Shown here in pieces: positions 53,469 to 63,645 of a DNA stretch of 64,000 bases; within the stretch, counting starts at the first letter, position 1; each line of letters begins with the position of its first letter. The translations under genes were made by a program, and so were the position numbers. Below the pieces are notes generated by a model. It saw nothing but the letters and a program-made list of their open reading frames with translations, was not told the origin of the DNA and did no database searches. The stretch is from Mariniphaga sp041684965 (GTDB lineage Bacteria; Bacteroidota; Bacteroidia; Bacteroidales; Prolixibacteraceae): positions 62,001-126,000 of the forward strand of contig JAWLGR010000007.1 in assembly GCA_041684965.1 (NCBI GenBank), read 5' to 3'.

Positions 53469-55385
53469 ATGGCAACAGATTACCAATCATCACGAAAGAT
53501 ATCTTCAGGGTTAATCATTTTGAAAAAAATTGTTGAAGGTACATCAGACCAAACAGGTGAATCATTTTTCCGGTTGTTGGTAAAGAATCTGGCTGAGTCA
53601 CTTGATGCACATGGGGTTTGGGTTACTGAATTTTTAAAAGAAAAAAATCGTTTACGGGCACTTGCATTTTGGCTTGATGATCACTTTGTTGAAGAATATG
53701 AATATGATATTTCCGGAACTCCATGTGAACCAGTTCTGGAAACGGATAGTATCTGTCATGTCCCCGAGGATGTAATTAACCTCTATCCCAATGATCCTGA
53801 TCTTCCTTCTTTGAATGCAGTTAGTTATATGGGTCTTGCCTTAAGAGATGAGAATGGAGCAATACTTGGCCATCTTGCTTTACTTGATAACAAGCCCATG
53901 AATGATCTTCCGGAAGCTTTTGCCATATTTAGAATATTTGCTGCTCGTGCTGCTTCAGAGATGAGACGATTGAATTATGAGAAAAAGCTAATTGAAAATG
54001 AAGCAAAACTTAACAGGCTAGTAAATGGGACAAATGAATTGCTGATTGAGTATAACGAAGGATTTATTGTGACCCAAGCCAATAAAGCGGCAAAGATTAA
54101 TTTCAACGCCAGAGAGCATGACCTGACAGGCAAGCAAGTGAAAGACCTTTTTGAAGCTGAAAGTTTTCAAAACATAATACATTCCACTTCCAGAATGAGA
54201 AAACAACCGGATTTTTTTTCATCAACATTTTTTCAAAAACATCTTAATTGCATCACATTAGATGGTAAGACTTTTCCGGCGGAAGCTACTGTGTCTAAAT
54301 ACTATTACAACAAACAAAACTTTTATGCACTGTTTTTACGAAATGTAAGCGAGAAGATCAAAGCACGAGAGGAAATTAAACAGTTAAGTGCGGAGGCTAT
54401 CCTTTTACGTGAAAAAGTTAATGCTGTACATTTTGAGCATATAATTGGTGAAAGTCCCCCGATTTTAAAAGCATTAAATGCAGTTGAGCAAGTAGCTTCA
54501 ACTGATTCAACCGTATTAATTAATGGTGAAACCGGGACAGGAAAGGAGCTATTTGCACTGGCTATTCATAAAGCAAGCAGCAGGGTGAAGAATCCTCTGA
54601 TTGCTTTAAATTGTGCAGCACTCCCTTCTGAACTTGTTGAGAGTGAGTTGTTTGGTCATGTTAAGGGCGCTTTTACCGGTGCACTAACTGCTCGTGAAGG
54701 ACGTTTTATGCTGGCTGATGGAGGCACAGTATTTCTGGATGAAATTGGTGAACTGCCATTATCCCTGCAGGCAAAGCTCTTGCGGGTTTTACAAGAAGGT
54801 GAATTTGAACCAGTAGGTAGTTCAAAAACTTATAAAGTAAATGTAAGAGTGGTAGCTGCTACCAATCGGAAACTGGAAGAAGAAGTTGAAAAAGGAACTT
54901 TCAGGAAAGACCTTTTTTACAGGCTTAATGTATTTCCCATTGATATCCCACCATTGAGAGAGCGTGGAAATGATATTGTTTTACTTGCTGAAGCATTTTT
55001 GGAAAAGTATTCTAAAAAATATGCATATCCTGTTGTTGCCCTGAATGAGCTAAATAAGCAGCAATTGCTTTCATATCATTGGCCCGGGAATGTGAGGGAG
55101 TTGCAGAATATAATGGAAAGGTGCGTTATTACCAGTCAGGATGGAAAAATTAATTTACCCGATCTTTTTCCATCCTCATTAAAAATAGAAACCAATACTA
55201 CTCATATGGGTGAGAAAGTATTAACTGAAAGAGAAATGGTTGAAATTGAAAGACAGAATATAATCCGGGCACTGAAATTAACCAATTGGAAAATTTCTGG
55301 AGAAAATGGTGCCGCATCTCTTTTACAAATTCCAGCTACAACTTTAAGTTCGAGAATTGCAAAGTTGAAAATAAAGCGGGATTAA
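53469..55385 (+). CDS. Sigma-54-dependent transcription activator (GAF-PAS-AAA-Fis)
   Basis: 638 residues. Residues about 20-165 are GAF-like, about 175-295 PAS-like (LVNGTNELLIEYNEGFIVTQANKA), about 322-560 the AAA+ domain with Walker A GETGTGKE (353-360), an intact GAFTGA loop (400-405), Walker B VFLDEIGE (421-428) and FYRLNVFPIDIPPLRER, and about 590-636 a Fis-type HTH (GAASLLQIPATTLSSRIAKL). With GAFTGA intact it should activate RpoN-dependent promoters. There is no receiver domain, so the signal is bound by GAF/PAS directly. Targets are unknown; the divergent osmC gene is a candidate. Confidence 0.95.
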   Translation: MATDYQSSRKISSGLIILKKIVEGTSDQTGESFFRLLVKNLAESLDAHGVWVTEFLKEKNRLRALAFWLDDHFVEEYEYDISGTPCEPVLETDSICHVPEDVINLYPNDPDLPSLNAVSYMGLALRDENGAILGHLALLDNKPMNDLPEAFAIFRIFAARAASEMRRLNYEKKLIENEAKLNRLVNGTNELLIEYNEGFIVTQANKAAKINFNAREHDLTGKQVKDLFEAESFQNIIHSTSRMRKQPDFFSSTFFQKHLNCITLDGKTFPAEATVSKYYYNKQNFYALFLRNVSEKIKAREEIKQLSAEAILLREKVNAVHFEHIIGESPPILKALNAVEQVASTDSTVLINGETGTGKELFALAIHKASSRVKNPLIALNCAALPSELVESELFGHVKGAFTGALTAREGRFMLADGGTVFLDEIGELPLSLQAKLLRVLQEGEFEPVGSSKTYKVNVRVVAATNRKLEEEVEKGTFRKDLFYRLNVFPIDIPPLRERGNDIVLLAEAFLEKYSKKYAYPVVALNELNKQQLLSYHWPGNVRELQNIMERCVITSQDGKINLPDLFPSSLKIETNTTHMGEKVLTEREMVEIERQNIIRALKLTNWKISGENGAASLLQIPATTLSSRIAKLKIKRD

Positions 55386-55398
55386 TAAAACATATTGT

Positions 55399-56361
55399 TT
55401 ATGAATCAGTTGATTTATCAGATAGCCATGCTACTTTTTGCTCGGAATTGTGTTCTTTTCCAAGTATATGCCGGTACAACTCAGGGCGGCGTGCCTGAAC
55501 ATAACGGTATCCTCCAGCCGCAGTAAGCTTTTCAGGAACAAGCACTGTGGAAGCCACATCATCACCTAAATTACGGCATTCAGCTATTACATCTCCAAAA
55601 GGATCAATGATCATTGAACAGCCGTTTTTAAGCTGGTCGTCGTCCATACCTATTGGGTTTGAAAAGATAACATACACTGCATTATCATAAGCCCTTGAGG
55701 GCAACCATTTCATCAACCACTGACGGCCTTTCATGCCATCAAATTCAAGTCGGAGGGAAGTGGGGTCATTTTCACGGTTTTCCCATAGCTTAGGGTCAAC
55801 AAAGCCTGCCCCTGGTCTTGACGAAGGTGTGCACATTGTTACATGAGGCATAAATATTACTTCTGCACCTAATAATTTGGTTGCCCGGACATTTTCTAAA
55901 ATATTATTGTCGTAGCAAATTAAAATACCACACTTCCAACCGTATAAATCGAAAACTACGTATTCATTTCCAGGTAAAATGTGTGGATTGATAAATGGGT
56001 GCAATTTTCTGTATTTTGCAATCAATCCATTTTTATCCACGCAAATATAAGCTTTGTACAAATTGTTATTTTTATCTTTTTCAAACAGTCCTGCAAGAAG
56101 AACTATGTCATATCTGCCGGCAATTTGTACTAGTTTTTCTATACTTCTCCCTTCCGGGACCGGTTCTGCAAGTTCCAGCATCTGTTTCTTTGAAAGTTTT
56201 CTGGCAAATGTGTATCCCGTTATGGAACATTCATGAAAGGCAATTACCCTTGAACCTTCATCTGCTGCTTGCCGGGCCAGATTTTCTATTACTGATAAAT
56301 TGTAAGCTTTATCACCATTTCGGTTTTCAAATTGGGCTGTTGAAATTTTTAATTTTTCCAT
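55399..56361 (-). CDS. Nitrilase-family carbon-nitrogen hydrolase
   Basis: ATG 56361 (MEKLKISTAQF) gives 320 residues; its first 35 bases overlap the 3' end of the ChbG-like gene, which points to coupled translation. The catalytic Glu-Lys-Cys triad is visible in AFHECSITGY, KYRKLHPFIN and GILICYDNN. The family cleaves amides, nitriles or carbamoyl groups; the substrate is unknown. Two genes further upstream on the same strand (ChbG-like, DUF4268) may be part of the same unit. Confidence 0.9.
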   Translation of the reverse strand: MEKLKISTAQFENRNGDKAYNLSVIENLARQAADEGSRVIAFHECSITGYTFARKLSKKQMLELAEPVPEGRSIEKLVQIAGRYDIVLLAGLFEKDKNNNLYKAYICVDKNGLIAKYRKLHPFINPHILPGNEYVVFDLYGWKCGILICYDNNILENVRATKLLGAEVIFMPHVTMCTPSSRPGAGFVDPKLWENRENDPTSLRLEFDGMKGRQWLMKWLPSRAYDNAVYVIFSNPIGMDDDQLKNGCSMIIDPFGDVIAECRNLGDDVASTVLVPEKLTAAGGYRYVQARRPELYRHILGKEHNSEQKVAWLSDKSTDS

Positions 56362-57262
56362 TTTGTATTGGTTTAACAACATGATTCCATGAAATGAGAT
56401 GAATCCCCAGGTCTTCAATCTTCTTTTTTACTGTGATGTCTTTTAATACTTCCAATTCAGAGCTTACTGACGGATGACACATAATTTCTGTAACTCCATC
56501 TGGCAGCTGCTCCAGAATAGATATAAAATTGGCAGCTGAAGCATTTCCATAAAAATTGTCAATAAACCAATCAGTACTTTTTATGCCTTCTGAAAACATC
56601 AGCTTTTCCTGCTCAATGAGAGCTGATAAACTCACCTTTTTTATCATTTGCAGTAATTTGAAAGGCTGATAAAACCCAAAGCGGATGAGTTTTTTCATAC
56701 CTGTTGAACCGCCTCCCCCATTGCCATTCAGTGAAATTAATTTGTATATGCTTGCAGGGACTGGATTTCGTACCGGAACATTGTATTTCAGCGCCATTTC
56801 CCGGATAATTTTGAAGAAAGGGGTATATAAAGCAGCCAGATGATAATGATAATTGATATGATCCATAGGAACTCCTGAAGATAAAAATAATTCTGCCTGT
56901 GCAAACAATTCTTTTCTTACTTCTTCAACTGGCATTTCGGTAAGATGTTCTATAATTTCATCAATATCATAAAATTGACCATATTCATCTGTAATCCGGT
57001 TAATTCCCTTATTTACTGCAACGGGTGTTCCCTGGGTAAGGTTTACGTGAAGCCCTACCGGAAGGCCAGGATTTTCAATATGAATTTTTTTTAGCTGGTT
57101 AACAGAATCTGTTAGATTAATAAATGCAGATGTGCTTGTAAGGATACCATTTTTGAAAGCTGAAACAATTGCCTGATCGGTTTTTTCATCCCTGCACAAA
57201 TCATCGCCATTAATTATGAGGAATTTTCCTTCACTTGTAACTTGTTTTGATCTCAGATGCAT
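56327..57262 (-). CDS. ChbG/HpnK (YdjC)-family deacetylase
   Basis: ATG 57262 gives 311 residues; the frame extends further to a TTG at 57334. The family's metal site is visible: FLIINGDDLCRDE (Asp-Asp), PVGLHVNLTQGTPV (His), and DHINYHYHLAALYTPFFKI (His-rich). Relatives remove acetyl groups from chitin oligosaccharides or hopanoids and use a divalent metal. It is a cytoplasmic protein. The overlap with the nitrilase gene downstream suggests that both act on an N-acylated compound; that is inference. Confidence 0.85.
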   Translation of the reverse strand: MHLRSKQVTSEGKFLIINGDDLCRDEKTDQAIVSAFKNGILTSTSAFINLTDSVNQLKKIHIENPGLPVGLHVNLTQGTPVAVNKGINRITDEYGQFYDIDEIIEHLTEMPVEEVRKELFAQAELFLSSGVPMDHINYHYHLAALYTPFFKIIREMALKYNVPVRNPVPASIYKLISLNGNGGGGSTGMKKLIRFGFYQPFKLLQMIKKVSLSALIEQEKLMFSEGIKSTDWFIDNFYGNASAANFISILEQLPDGVTEIMCHPSVSSELEVLKDITVKKKIEDLGIHLISWNHVVKPIQNGKIKNFNSPI

Positions 57263-57406
57263 ATGATTTCCTTGAACCAATATCTTTATTAATAAGTCGC
57301 CTGCAATATTCGAAATTTCCAAGTTCTTTTTCAATTTTTTTCAACTTTTTTTGTTTAATGACTTAATTTGTAAGGGTTGCTTTCATTGCTGATTGAAAAT
57401 AAATTA

Positions 57407-57883
57407 CTATTGACTATTTTCCAACTCATCCTTCAACACATCACGCACCATCAAAAAATTCCGTTCGAGCAGAATCATATTCTCTATAAAAAAATTGTAA
57501 ATGTCGGGCCATTGGTTTTGATGATGGATATCAGCATTCTCCATTTCAGTAAAGATTCTGCAAACTTCCTTTCCGCTGTCAATACGTTGGTGGTAGAATT
57601 CCCATATCAAACCTGTAGAAAATCCTTCTTCTATTATCAATTTATAACGTTGAAGTATTTCAAATGTTTTTAATCTCTTGTCCTCATTTTTATCACTGAG
57701 CTCAAGAAGAACGCGTGCGCCTGAACGGTCTGCTTCGAAGCGAAGTGCCACACCCTTAATTTTTGTCCTGTGAAGTATGAAATTTTTCCGGCGGGGGCTT
57801 AATTGGGGGTGCACTTTACAACGAATTCCAAATTGTTCCCAAAAAAATATTCTGAGTTGTTTTGCTTCTTCCTGTGAATACAT
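57407..57883 (-). CDS. DUF4268-family protein
   Basis: 158 residues. The pattern of a long first helix (EEAKQLRIFFWEQFGIRCKVHP), then GVALRFEADRSGARVLLELSDKN and a C-terminal FMVRDVLKDELE is that of DUF4268, which is frequent in Bacteroidota and often found at the end of restriction or helicase-related proteins. Function unknown. It lies 73 bp upstream of the ChbG-like gene's longest frame on the same strand. Confidence 0.8.
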   Translation of the reverse strand: MYSQEEAKQLRIFFWEQFGIRCKVHPQLSPRRKNFILHRTKIKGVALRFEADRSGARVLLELSDKNEDKRLKTFEILQRYKLIIEEGFSTGLIWEFYHQRIDSGKEVCRIFTEMENADIHHQNQWPDIYNFFIENMILLERNFLMVRDVLKDELENSQ

Positions 57884-57993
57884 TGTATGATAAACCGTTT
57901 ATTGCACATTTGAACAATACTTTATTTTAACCAAATGTAAAGCATTTTTTTTTCATTATTCTTTTTTACAGGGCAAATTCATTCACATATTAA

Positions 57994-58312
57994 GCAACAG
58001 ATAAAAATGAAAAATCAGAAATAAGGAAACTTTCTGAAGGTATTTTATTGAAAGATTTGGCTGTTGGAGAATGTGATTTCACAACAGAGACATTAGGTGA
58101 TGATTCTGGTAACCATTCAGGATATACTGCCAAAAATCACTTGGTTTGTTATACACAAAATTACTGTCCAGGTAGTGCAAAATAGCTGGTTGTAACGTTT
58201 CTGGCGGAATTCATTTCGATGAATGTTAATTGCCAGATGAAAAGAATTTGGATGAATTTTTGGAAATAATAAATGAAATCTTTCCTTTGCTAAAAGTAAA
58301 CGCTCATTTACA
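57994..58312 (+). pseudogene. Probable decayed small cysteine-containing gene(s)
   Basis: The 429-bp gap before the M23-like gene holds open frames without starts. From 57994 to 58182 there are 63 codons with no in-frame ATG; one extra A in the run at about 58013-58017 would join it to the ATG at 58007 and give MKKSEIRKLSEGILL and so on, ending with three cysteines (Cys in GECDF, LVCYT and NYCPG). A second frame then reads AGCNVSGGIHFDEC, a TAA, and NLDEFLEIINEIFPLL up to a TGA at the next start codon. It looks like one or two small genes broken by frameshifts and a stop; chance is possible. Confidence 0.35.
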
Positions 58313-59185
58313 ATGATGAAGGAATATTTTAGTTTTTTCCTGCTCTTGTTAATACCAGGTTTTGTAATAGCTCAGTTGGCTGAAGTTCAGGCGAATTATA
58401 ACAGTATGGGTGATGTCGATTTTGTGGCATACAACAATACACGTGTACCTCTGTTTTTGAACATTGATTTTGCTGATTTAGAGAATACTACATTTAATGA
58501 ACCGCTGCCTTATATTAGATTATTACAGCCGGGCTTCAATACTCTTTTTACCTTACAGCGAGATAATCAATCGGGTGTGCCCAGGTTTAATCATCAGATT
58601 AAAATATTTAAATCCAATCCATGGTCACTTGGTGATCTTGATTTTCCATACCTGATCCCTTTGTCTCCCGGTAAAACAGCATTAATTATTGATGTGCAAT
58701 CATTAGCGGGATTTTTGGATATGAAGGTGCCGGAATCCTGGAGTGCTACCGGATTTCTTGTTGCACCCGGACAGGATGTTTATGCATCGCGTACCGGGAT
58801 TATAGTCGAAGTTACAGGAGCTTCCAGGCATGGTGATTCACAAACCTGGTATCATCATTGGAACAATGCAATTACATTGTTGCAGGCCGATGGTACTTTA
58901 ATTTGTTATAGAAATATAGTTGATTCTGATAAAAAATTAAAAATAGGAGAGAAACTATTTGCCGGGCAAAAGTTGGGAAATGTTGTTCCATCGGCTAACG
59001 AACTGATAATTGTTATTTATCAACACAGTCTGAATTCTCCTGAATTGAGGTTTATTATACCTCAGTTTGTTAGTAATAATGATACCGGCGTTTTACTTAC
59101 CTCTCAGGAATATCAAGTAGTTCATCCAAGGGAGATTCGTGCTAAAGAAATGACCAGCAGGGAAAGACGCCGGTATTTAAAGTAA
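58313..59185 (+). CDS. Exported degenerate M23-like peptidase (LytM fold)
   Basis: 290 residues (two ATG codons in a row at the start) with a signal peptide ending near VIAQ (21). Residues about 30-140 are beta-rich; about 155-240 resemble an M23 domain in order of strands: GFLVAPGQDVYASRTGIIVEVTG, NNAITLLQADGTLICYRNI, KIGEKLFAGQKLGNV. Where M23 enzymes have the metal ligands (H..D early and HxH late) this protein has none in place, and the usual Y-x-H is YRN. It is probably a non-catalytic, cell-wall-binding relative, as known for some divisome and toxin-export factors. Confidence 0.65.
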   Translation: MMKEYFSFFLLLLIPGFVIAQLAEVQANYNSMGDVDFVAYNNTRVPLFLNIDFADLENTTFNEPLPYIRLLQPGFNTLFTLQRDNQSGVPRFNHQIKIFKSNPWSLGDLDFPYLIPLSPGKTALIIDVQSLAGFLDMKVPESWSATGFLVAPGQDVYASRTGIIVEVTGASRHGDSQTWYHHWNNAITLLQADGTLICYRNIVDSDKKLKIGEKLFAGQKLGNVVPSANELIIVIYQHSLNSPELRFIIPQFVSNNDTGVLLTSQEYQVVHPREIRAKEMTSRERRRYLK

Positions 59186-59271
59186 TTTCCAGAAAAATGT
59201 TATGAAGAAACACCCTTCCCAGTGGTCAATAAACGGTCTGCGACGGTAGTTAAAAAGATTAAAAGGACATA

Positions 59272-60141
59272 TTAATCAAAAAACGGGAATAGCTTTTTTA
59301 ATTCCTCATCAGAAGGGCGCCTGCCATATTCACAAATTTCAAATGCTTCGGCAACATCAACATTGGCAGCTTTTTCAGAGCCATACCATTTTCCCAGTGA
59401 TGTGCGTACCTTATCTGAAACTTTGGGTTTACGGCCTTCCGCCAGCCATTTTAGCCGTGCTGCTTCGTCTTTTGGAACCTGCCCGAGCCGTTGTCCTGTC
59501 CAGGGCAACCATTCAAACATTTGCGATTCATGTGCTGCCAATGCATAAATCTTCTGATCGAATACATCTGAAATATCAACTGCAATATCTGGCTCGAAAG
59601 GATAAGGTTTTTGAAAACGGTCTTCTACATACATGAATACCGGATTTTTCTTTAGCGCAGGCACATCGGAAGCAACATTCGGAACTATTACCATGTAGGC
59701 TGCATCCTGAACCAGGATGGCTGCATTACGGTGATCAGGATGATAATCGTTTGAACGTGGACCCATTACAATGTCAGCATTCCATTTCCGTATCAGGCGG
59801 ATTACCTGCAGCCGGTTTTCAAGGGTTGGCATCAATTCCCCATCGTGGTTGTCGAGTACAACATACTCAACACCAAAGCGTTTTCCAGCTTCCATTGCTT
59901 CAGCACGGCGGATTCTGGCAAGTGCACCTCCACCTTTTTCATGGTGGCCGGCATCTCCGTTTGTTAGTGATACAAATAAAACATTATGGCCTGCCTGTGC
60001 ATATTTTATTGCTGTACCTCCGGCACGAATGTCGGGATCATCCGGATGTGCTCCAATTACCACTACATTTAAAGGGTTTTGAGAATGAGATAAACTGATT
60101 AAAGCAAAAAAAGTAAATACAAATGCAATTATTGTTTTCAC
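59272..60141 (-). CDS. Exported PIG-L/LmbE-family deacetylase
   Basis: 289 residues, from a GTG at 60141, with a signal peptide ending near SHSQ (21). The zinc site AHPDDPD (about 31-37) and the later DYHPDHRNA (His) are intact; GDAGHH and DNHDGELMP are also typical. The family removes N-acetyl groups from sugars, such as N-acetylglucosamine-linked substrates. It is divergent from the SusC gene, and converges on the M23-like gene, 86 bp away. It may process the glycan handled by the SusC/D system. Confidence 0.88.
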   Translation of the reverse strand: MKTIIAFVFTFFALISLSHSQNPLNVVVIGAHPDDPDIRAGGTAIKYAQAGHNVLFVSLTNGDAGHHEKGGGALARIRRAEAMEAGKRFGVEYVVLDNHDGELMPTLENRLQVIRLIRKWNADIVMGPRSNDYHPDHRNAAILVQDAAYMVIVPNVASDVPALKKNPVFMYVEDRFQKPYPFEPDIAVDISDVFDQKIYALAAHESQMFEWLPWTGQRLGQVPKDEAARLKWLAEGRKPKVSDKVRTSLGKWYGSEKAANVDVAEAFEICEYGRRPSDEELKKLFPFFD

Positions 60142-60501
60142 GATGTATAATTTAAGTTATTGATAAAAATGTTCTGTTGATAAATCTTTTAATTATTGTA
60201 ATTGCCTGGTAAATATATAAATTTTTTGAATTGCAGAATTTTAATTTCTATGACAAAGGGTTGATACAAACTTATATATTTATAATAAACTGCCGATTGT
60301 TTATAGGGAATGAGAGATTATTCCAGATGAGATTCTTTCTTATATGGATTTTACACAGAAAATTGCATTGAGAAATGTCGACATATGTGAATAAAATTGA
60401 TGGATGTCATACATAAATATCAAAAACAGCTGTTATTCGTTTACCTTTTTCATTATTTTTACCTTTCTTTTTGAGAGACAACTTGGCTAAAAATCAAATT
60501 T
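60142..60501. other. 360-bp gap upstream of SusC
   Basis: I see no gene or RNA here. TTTACCTTT occurs twice close to 60440-60470, the second followed by C in place of the consensus G of a -7 element, so a weak promoter for the SusC gene may lie there, but I cannot support it further. Confidence 0.3.
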
Positions 60502-63500
60502 ATGAGGAAGTTAATATTAACTTTCATAGTTATTCTATTTTTAGAACTTGTGATTCATGCGCAGGTTAAATTGGTAACAGGAACGGTTCACACTGCAATT
60601 GATGGATCCGCTTTAGCAGGCGTTTCAGTAGTAGTGAAAGGAACGTCACTCGGGACAATTACCAACCAACAGGGATATTTTGAACTAAAGGTTCCCGAAC
60701 AGGTACAATCGCTCGTATTTTCGTTTATTGGAATGAAAACTTTAGAAGCACCTGTTGAGGGAACACTGGTTAATGTACTCCTCGAACCGGATGTTGTTGG
60801 TTTGGATGAGGTTGTTGTGGTTGCTTACGATGCCTCTTTGAAAAAGCATTTTACCGGTTCTGTGAGTACGGTTAGTTCAACCGAACTCGACCGGTTTCAG
60901 GCTTCAGGTTTTACTGAAGTTTTGCAGGGACTTTCAGCAGGTGTTTATACTGCCGGGGAAAACGGGCAGCCTGGTGAAGCAGTTGATATACGGATACGTG
61001 GATTTAATACCTTTGGTAATGCCAGTCCGCTTATAGTACTTGACAGATTTCCGTTTGATGGCAACCTAAATGCCATCCCACTGACCGATATTGAATCGCT
61101 CACTGTTCTTAAAGATGCACAGGCCACTGCTTTGTATGGTTCAAGAGCCGCCAACGGGGTTATAATAATTACTACTAAAAAGGGAATTCCTGGTACTTCG
61201 GGATTAAACTTACGCATAAACTATGGTCTTTCTGGCAGAGCTATTCCAGACTATAGAAAAGTTTCTGCTTCTCAATATTATGAATTGTATTGGGAAGGTA
61301 TACGTAATTCTCTGATGGAAAGCGGATTCTCCCAGGCAGAAGCCGAAGCAGGGGCAAGCGGGCAGTTGGTGCCATTGCTTGGAGGATATAACGCCTATGA
61401 TGTTGATGATCAGGAGTTGGTTGGTAGTGATGGCAGACTGAATTCAAATGCCACCCGGCTGTGGAACGACAATTGGTATGATGAACTTTTTGAAACCGGC
61501 AAAAGGAGGGAATTGTCGCTTACTGCCAGCGGAGGGTCTGAGAATTCTACTTATTTCTTATCGGGTTCATTGCTTGATGAAGTAGGTATTATAAGAGCTT
61601 CGAATCTAAAAAGATACGCAGTAAGGGCTAACATAAATTCCAGGTTAAGCAACTTTATTAACACGGGAGTGCAGCTTTCAGGCTCACTGTCAGAGCAGAA
61701 CAATCCTGAATCTGCCGGTGCTTCCATGTTAAATCCTTTTAGGTTCGCTGGTCTTATAGCACCTGTATACCCGGTGTATTTGTATGATGAAAATGGTCAG
61801 CTACAAACAAATGCGGAGGGGGAGAGGTTGTTCGATTATGGTTCTGGTTACGGGCGTACAAGGCCTTATGCTTCCAATCTGAATGTACTCGGGACGCTTG
61901 AACTGGATGAAAGGTTGTATAAAAATGATGTATTTTCATTCCGTTCATTCCTTGATTTTAATTTGGCTAAAGGATTAACCTTTCAGTCTTCCATTGGAGC
62001 CGATTATGAAGCAGCCAGCAGGATAATACATCAAAATATGCGTTACGGAGATGGTCAGAATTTTAATGGACGCACAACCCGTCAAAATTTTCGTACCCTT
62101 TCATATACAGCTAACCAGATGATATGCTATAACTGGGAATCAGGATTGCATGGATTATATGTTTTTGCAGCTCATGAAAATTATAATTATAAAATTAATT
62201 CCCTGGTTGCCACCCGATCGGGTTTCCCCTTTCCAGGACTGGTTGAACTTGATGGTGCTGCTATTGGTGAAGGTTCTGGTTCCTTTGAAGACAATTACCG
62301 GCTGGAAAGCTATTTTGGAAAATTGGATTATTCCTTCAGGAACCGGTATTTTGCAAGTTTTAATTTTCGAACCGATGGTAATTCACGATTTGCAAAAGAT
62401 GTCCGCTGGGGTAACTTTTGGGGAGCAGGGATTGCCTGGCTGATCACCGGAGAGGATTTCCTGGAGAACAATACGTTTCTTGATTTGATTAAATTAAAAG
62501 CAAGTTACGGAGAACAGGGGAACGACAAGATAGGTTCATATTATGGATATCAGGGGCTTTACCAGACAGGCATGAACAATCTGGATTATCCGGGACTGAT
62601 AGCCAGCAGGCTGGCAACTCCTAATCTTACATGGGAAACGCTGAAGTCACTTAATTTCGGAACAGAATTGGTGTTGAATGAACGGTTTTCAATGAATTTA
62701 GAATATTACATCCGGCATAATGATCGGTTGTTGTTTGAAAAACCATTGCCTCCTTCCACAGGTTTTGTTTCTGTGGATGACAACATTGCCCGTCTTTCGA
62801 ATTCCGGATTTGACCTGGAAGTAAAAGGTTTGCTGGTGAATGCTCGCTATTTTAAATGGGTAATGGATTTGAACCTGGGCCATTTTAAAAATGAGATAAA
62901 AGAGTTACCTCAGGAATTTATCATTTCCGGAAATAAAAGATGGGAGAAAGGAAAATCGATTTATCATTTTTGGATAGAAGAATTTGCCGGTGTGAATCCT
63001 GAGACCGGTAAGTCACAGTGGTATTACAACGTACCTGAGATTGATTCAAATGGCAACCCAATGCTGGATGACGAAGGCAATCCGGTATTTGCTGCAGAAA
63101 AAGGAATTACTGATTCATATGCTCTGGCTGACAGGTACTATACCGGTTCAGCAATTCCGGATTTGTTTGGAGGATTAAACAATTCTTTTTCAGTTTTTGA
63201 TTTCGATTTATCTTTGTTATTTACTTTTGGTCTGGGAGGCAAAATTTATGATAATACATACATGATGCTTATGCATTCCGGGCTACCCGGATACAATTTT
63301 CATGCAGATGTATTAAACCGGTGGACTCCTGATAACCGTAATTCCAATATTCCGGTAATTGATGGTGATCAATTTGCAAACAGACGTTCTTCCCGTTTCT
63401 TAGTTGATGCTGATTATCTTAATATCCGGAATATTTCACTGGGATATCAAATTCCGGAAGCTGCTTATTTAAGATTAAACCTTGAGAGTATCAGATTGGT

Positions 63501-63633
63501 GCTTAAAGCTGATAACCTGGTGATGATTACTGCCCGTGAAGGACTTGTTACCAGGCAATCGTTTGAGGGGAATGCAGACCCGAAGTATGTTCCTGTTCGA
63601 ACCGTTTCTGTCGGATTGGATGTTAAATTCTAA
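60502..63633 (+). CDS. SusC/RagA-family TonB-dependent outer-membrane transporter
   Basis: 1043 residues. Signal peptide (LILTFIVILFLELVIHA), then a carboxypeptidase-D-regulatory-like domain (about 24-98: VTGTVHTAIDGSALAGVSVVVKGTSLG in pattern), a short LDEVVVVAY TonB-box-like segment, a plug domain (IRIRGFNTFGNASPLIVLD, SLTVLKDAQATALYGSRAANGVIIITTK) and a 22-strand barrel ending in SVGLDVKF. No N-terminal STN signal domain, so it is not coupled to a sigma/anti-sigma pair. It imports oligosaccharides bound by its SusD partner, whose gene starts 12 bp after it. No sulfatase or glycosidase of this locus is visible yet within the window. Confidence 0.95.
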   Translation: MRKLILTFIVILFLELVIHAQVKLVTGTVHTAIDGSALAGVSVVVKGTSLGTITNQQGYFELKVPEQVQSLVFSFIGMKTLEAPVEGTLVNVLLEPDVVGLDEVVVVAYDASLKKHFTGSVSTVSSTELDRFQASGFTEVLQGLSAGVYTAGENGQPGEAVDIRIRGFNTFGNASPLIVLDRFPFDGNLNAIPLTDIESLTVLKDAQATALYGSRAANGVIIITTKKGIPGTSGLNLRINYGLSGRAIPDYRKVSASQYYELYWEGIRNSLMESGFSQAEAEAGASGQLVPLLGGYNAYDVDDQELVGSDGRLNSNATRLWNDNWYDELFETGKRRELSLTASGGSENSTYFLSGSLLDEVGIIRASNLKRYAVRANINSRLSNFINTGVQLSGSLSEQNNPESAGASMLNPFRFAGLIAPVYPVYLYDENGQLQTNAEGERLFDYGSGYGRTRPYASNLNVLGTLELDERLYKNDVFSFRSFLDFNLAKGLTFQSSIGADYEAASRIIHQNMRYGDGQNFNGRTTRQNFRTLSYTANQMICYNWESGLHGLYVFAAHENYNYKINSLVATRSGFPFPGLVELDGAAIGEGSGSFEDNYRLESYFGKLDYSFRNRYFASFNFRTDGNSRFAKDVRWGNFWGAGIAWLITGEDFLENNTFLDLIKLKASYGEQGNDKIGSYYGYQGLYQTGMNNLDYPGLIASRLATPNLTWETLKSLNFGTELVLNERFSMNLEYYIRHNDRLLFEKPLPPSTGFVSVDDNIARLSNSGFDLEVKGLLVNARYFKWVMDLNLGHFKNEIKELPQEFIISGNKRWEKGKSIYHFWIEEFAGVNPETGKSQWYYNVPEIDSNGNPMLDDEGNPVFAAEKGITDSYALADRYYTGSAIPDLFGGLNNSFSVFDFDLSLLFTFGLGGKIYDNTYMMLMHSGLPGYNFHADVLNRWTPDNRNSNIPVIDGDQFANRRSSRFLVDADYLNIRNISLGYQIPEAAYLRLNLESIRLVLKADNLVMITAREGLVTRQSFEGNADPKYVPVRTVSVGLDVKF

Positions 63634-63645
63634 GATTATTGAAAA

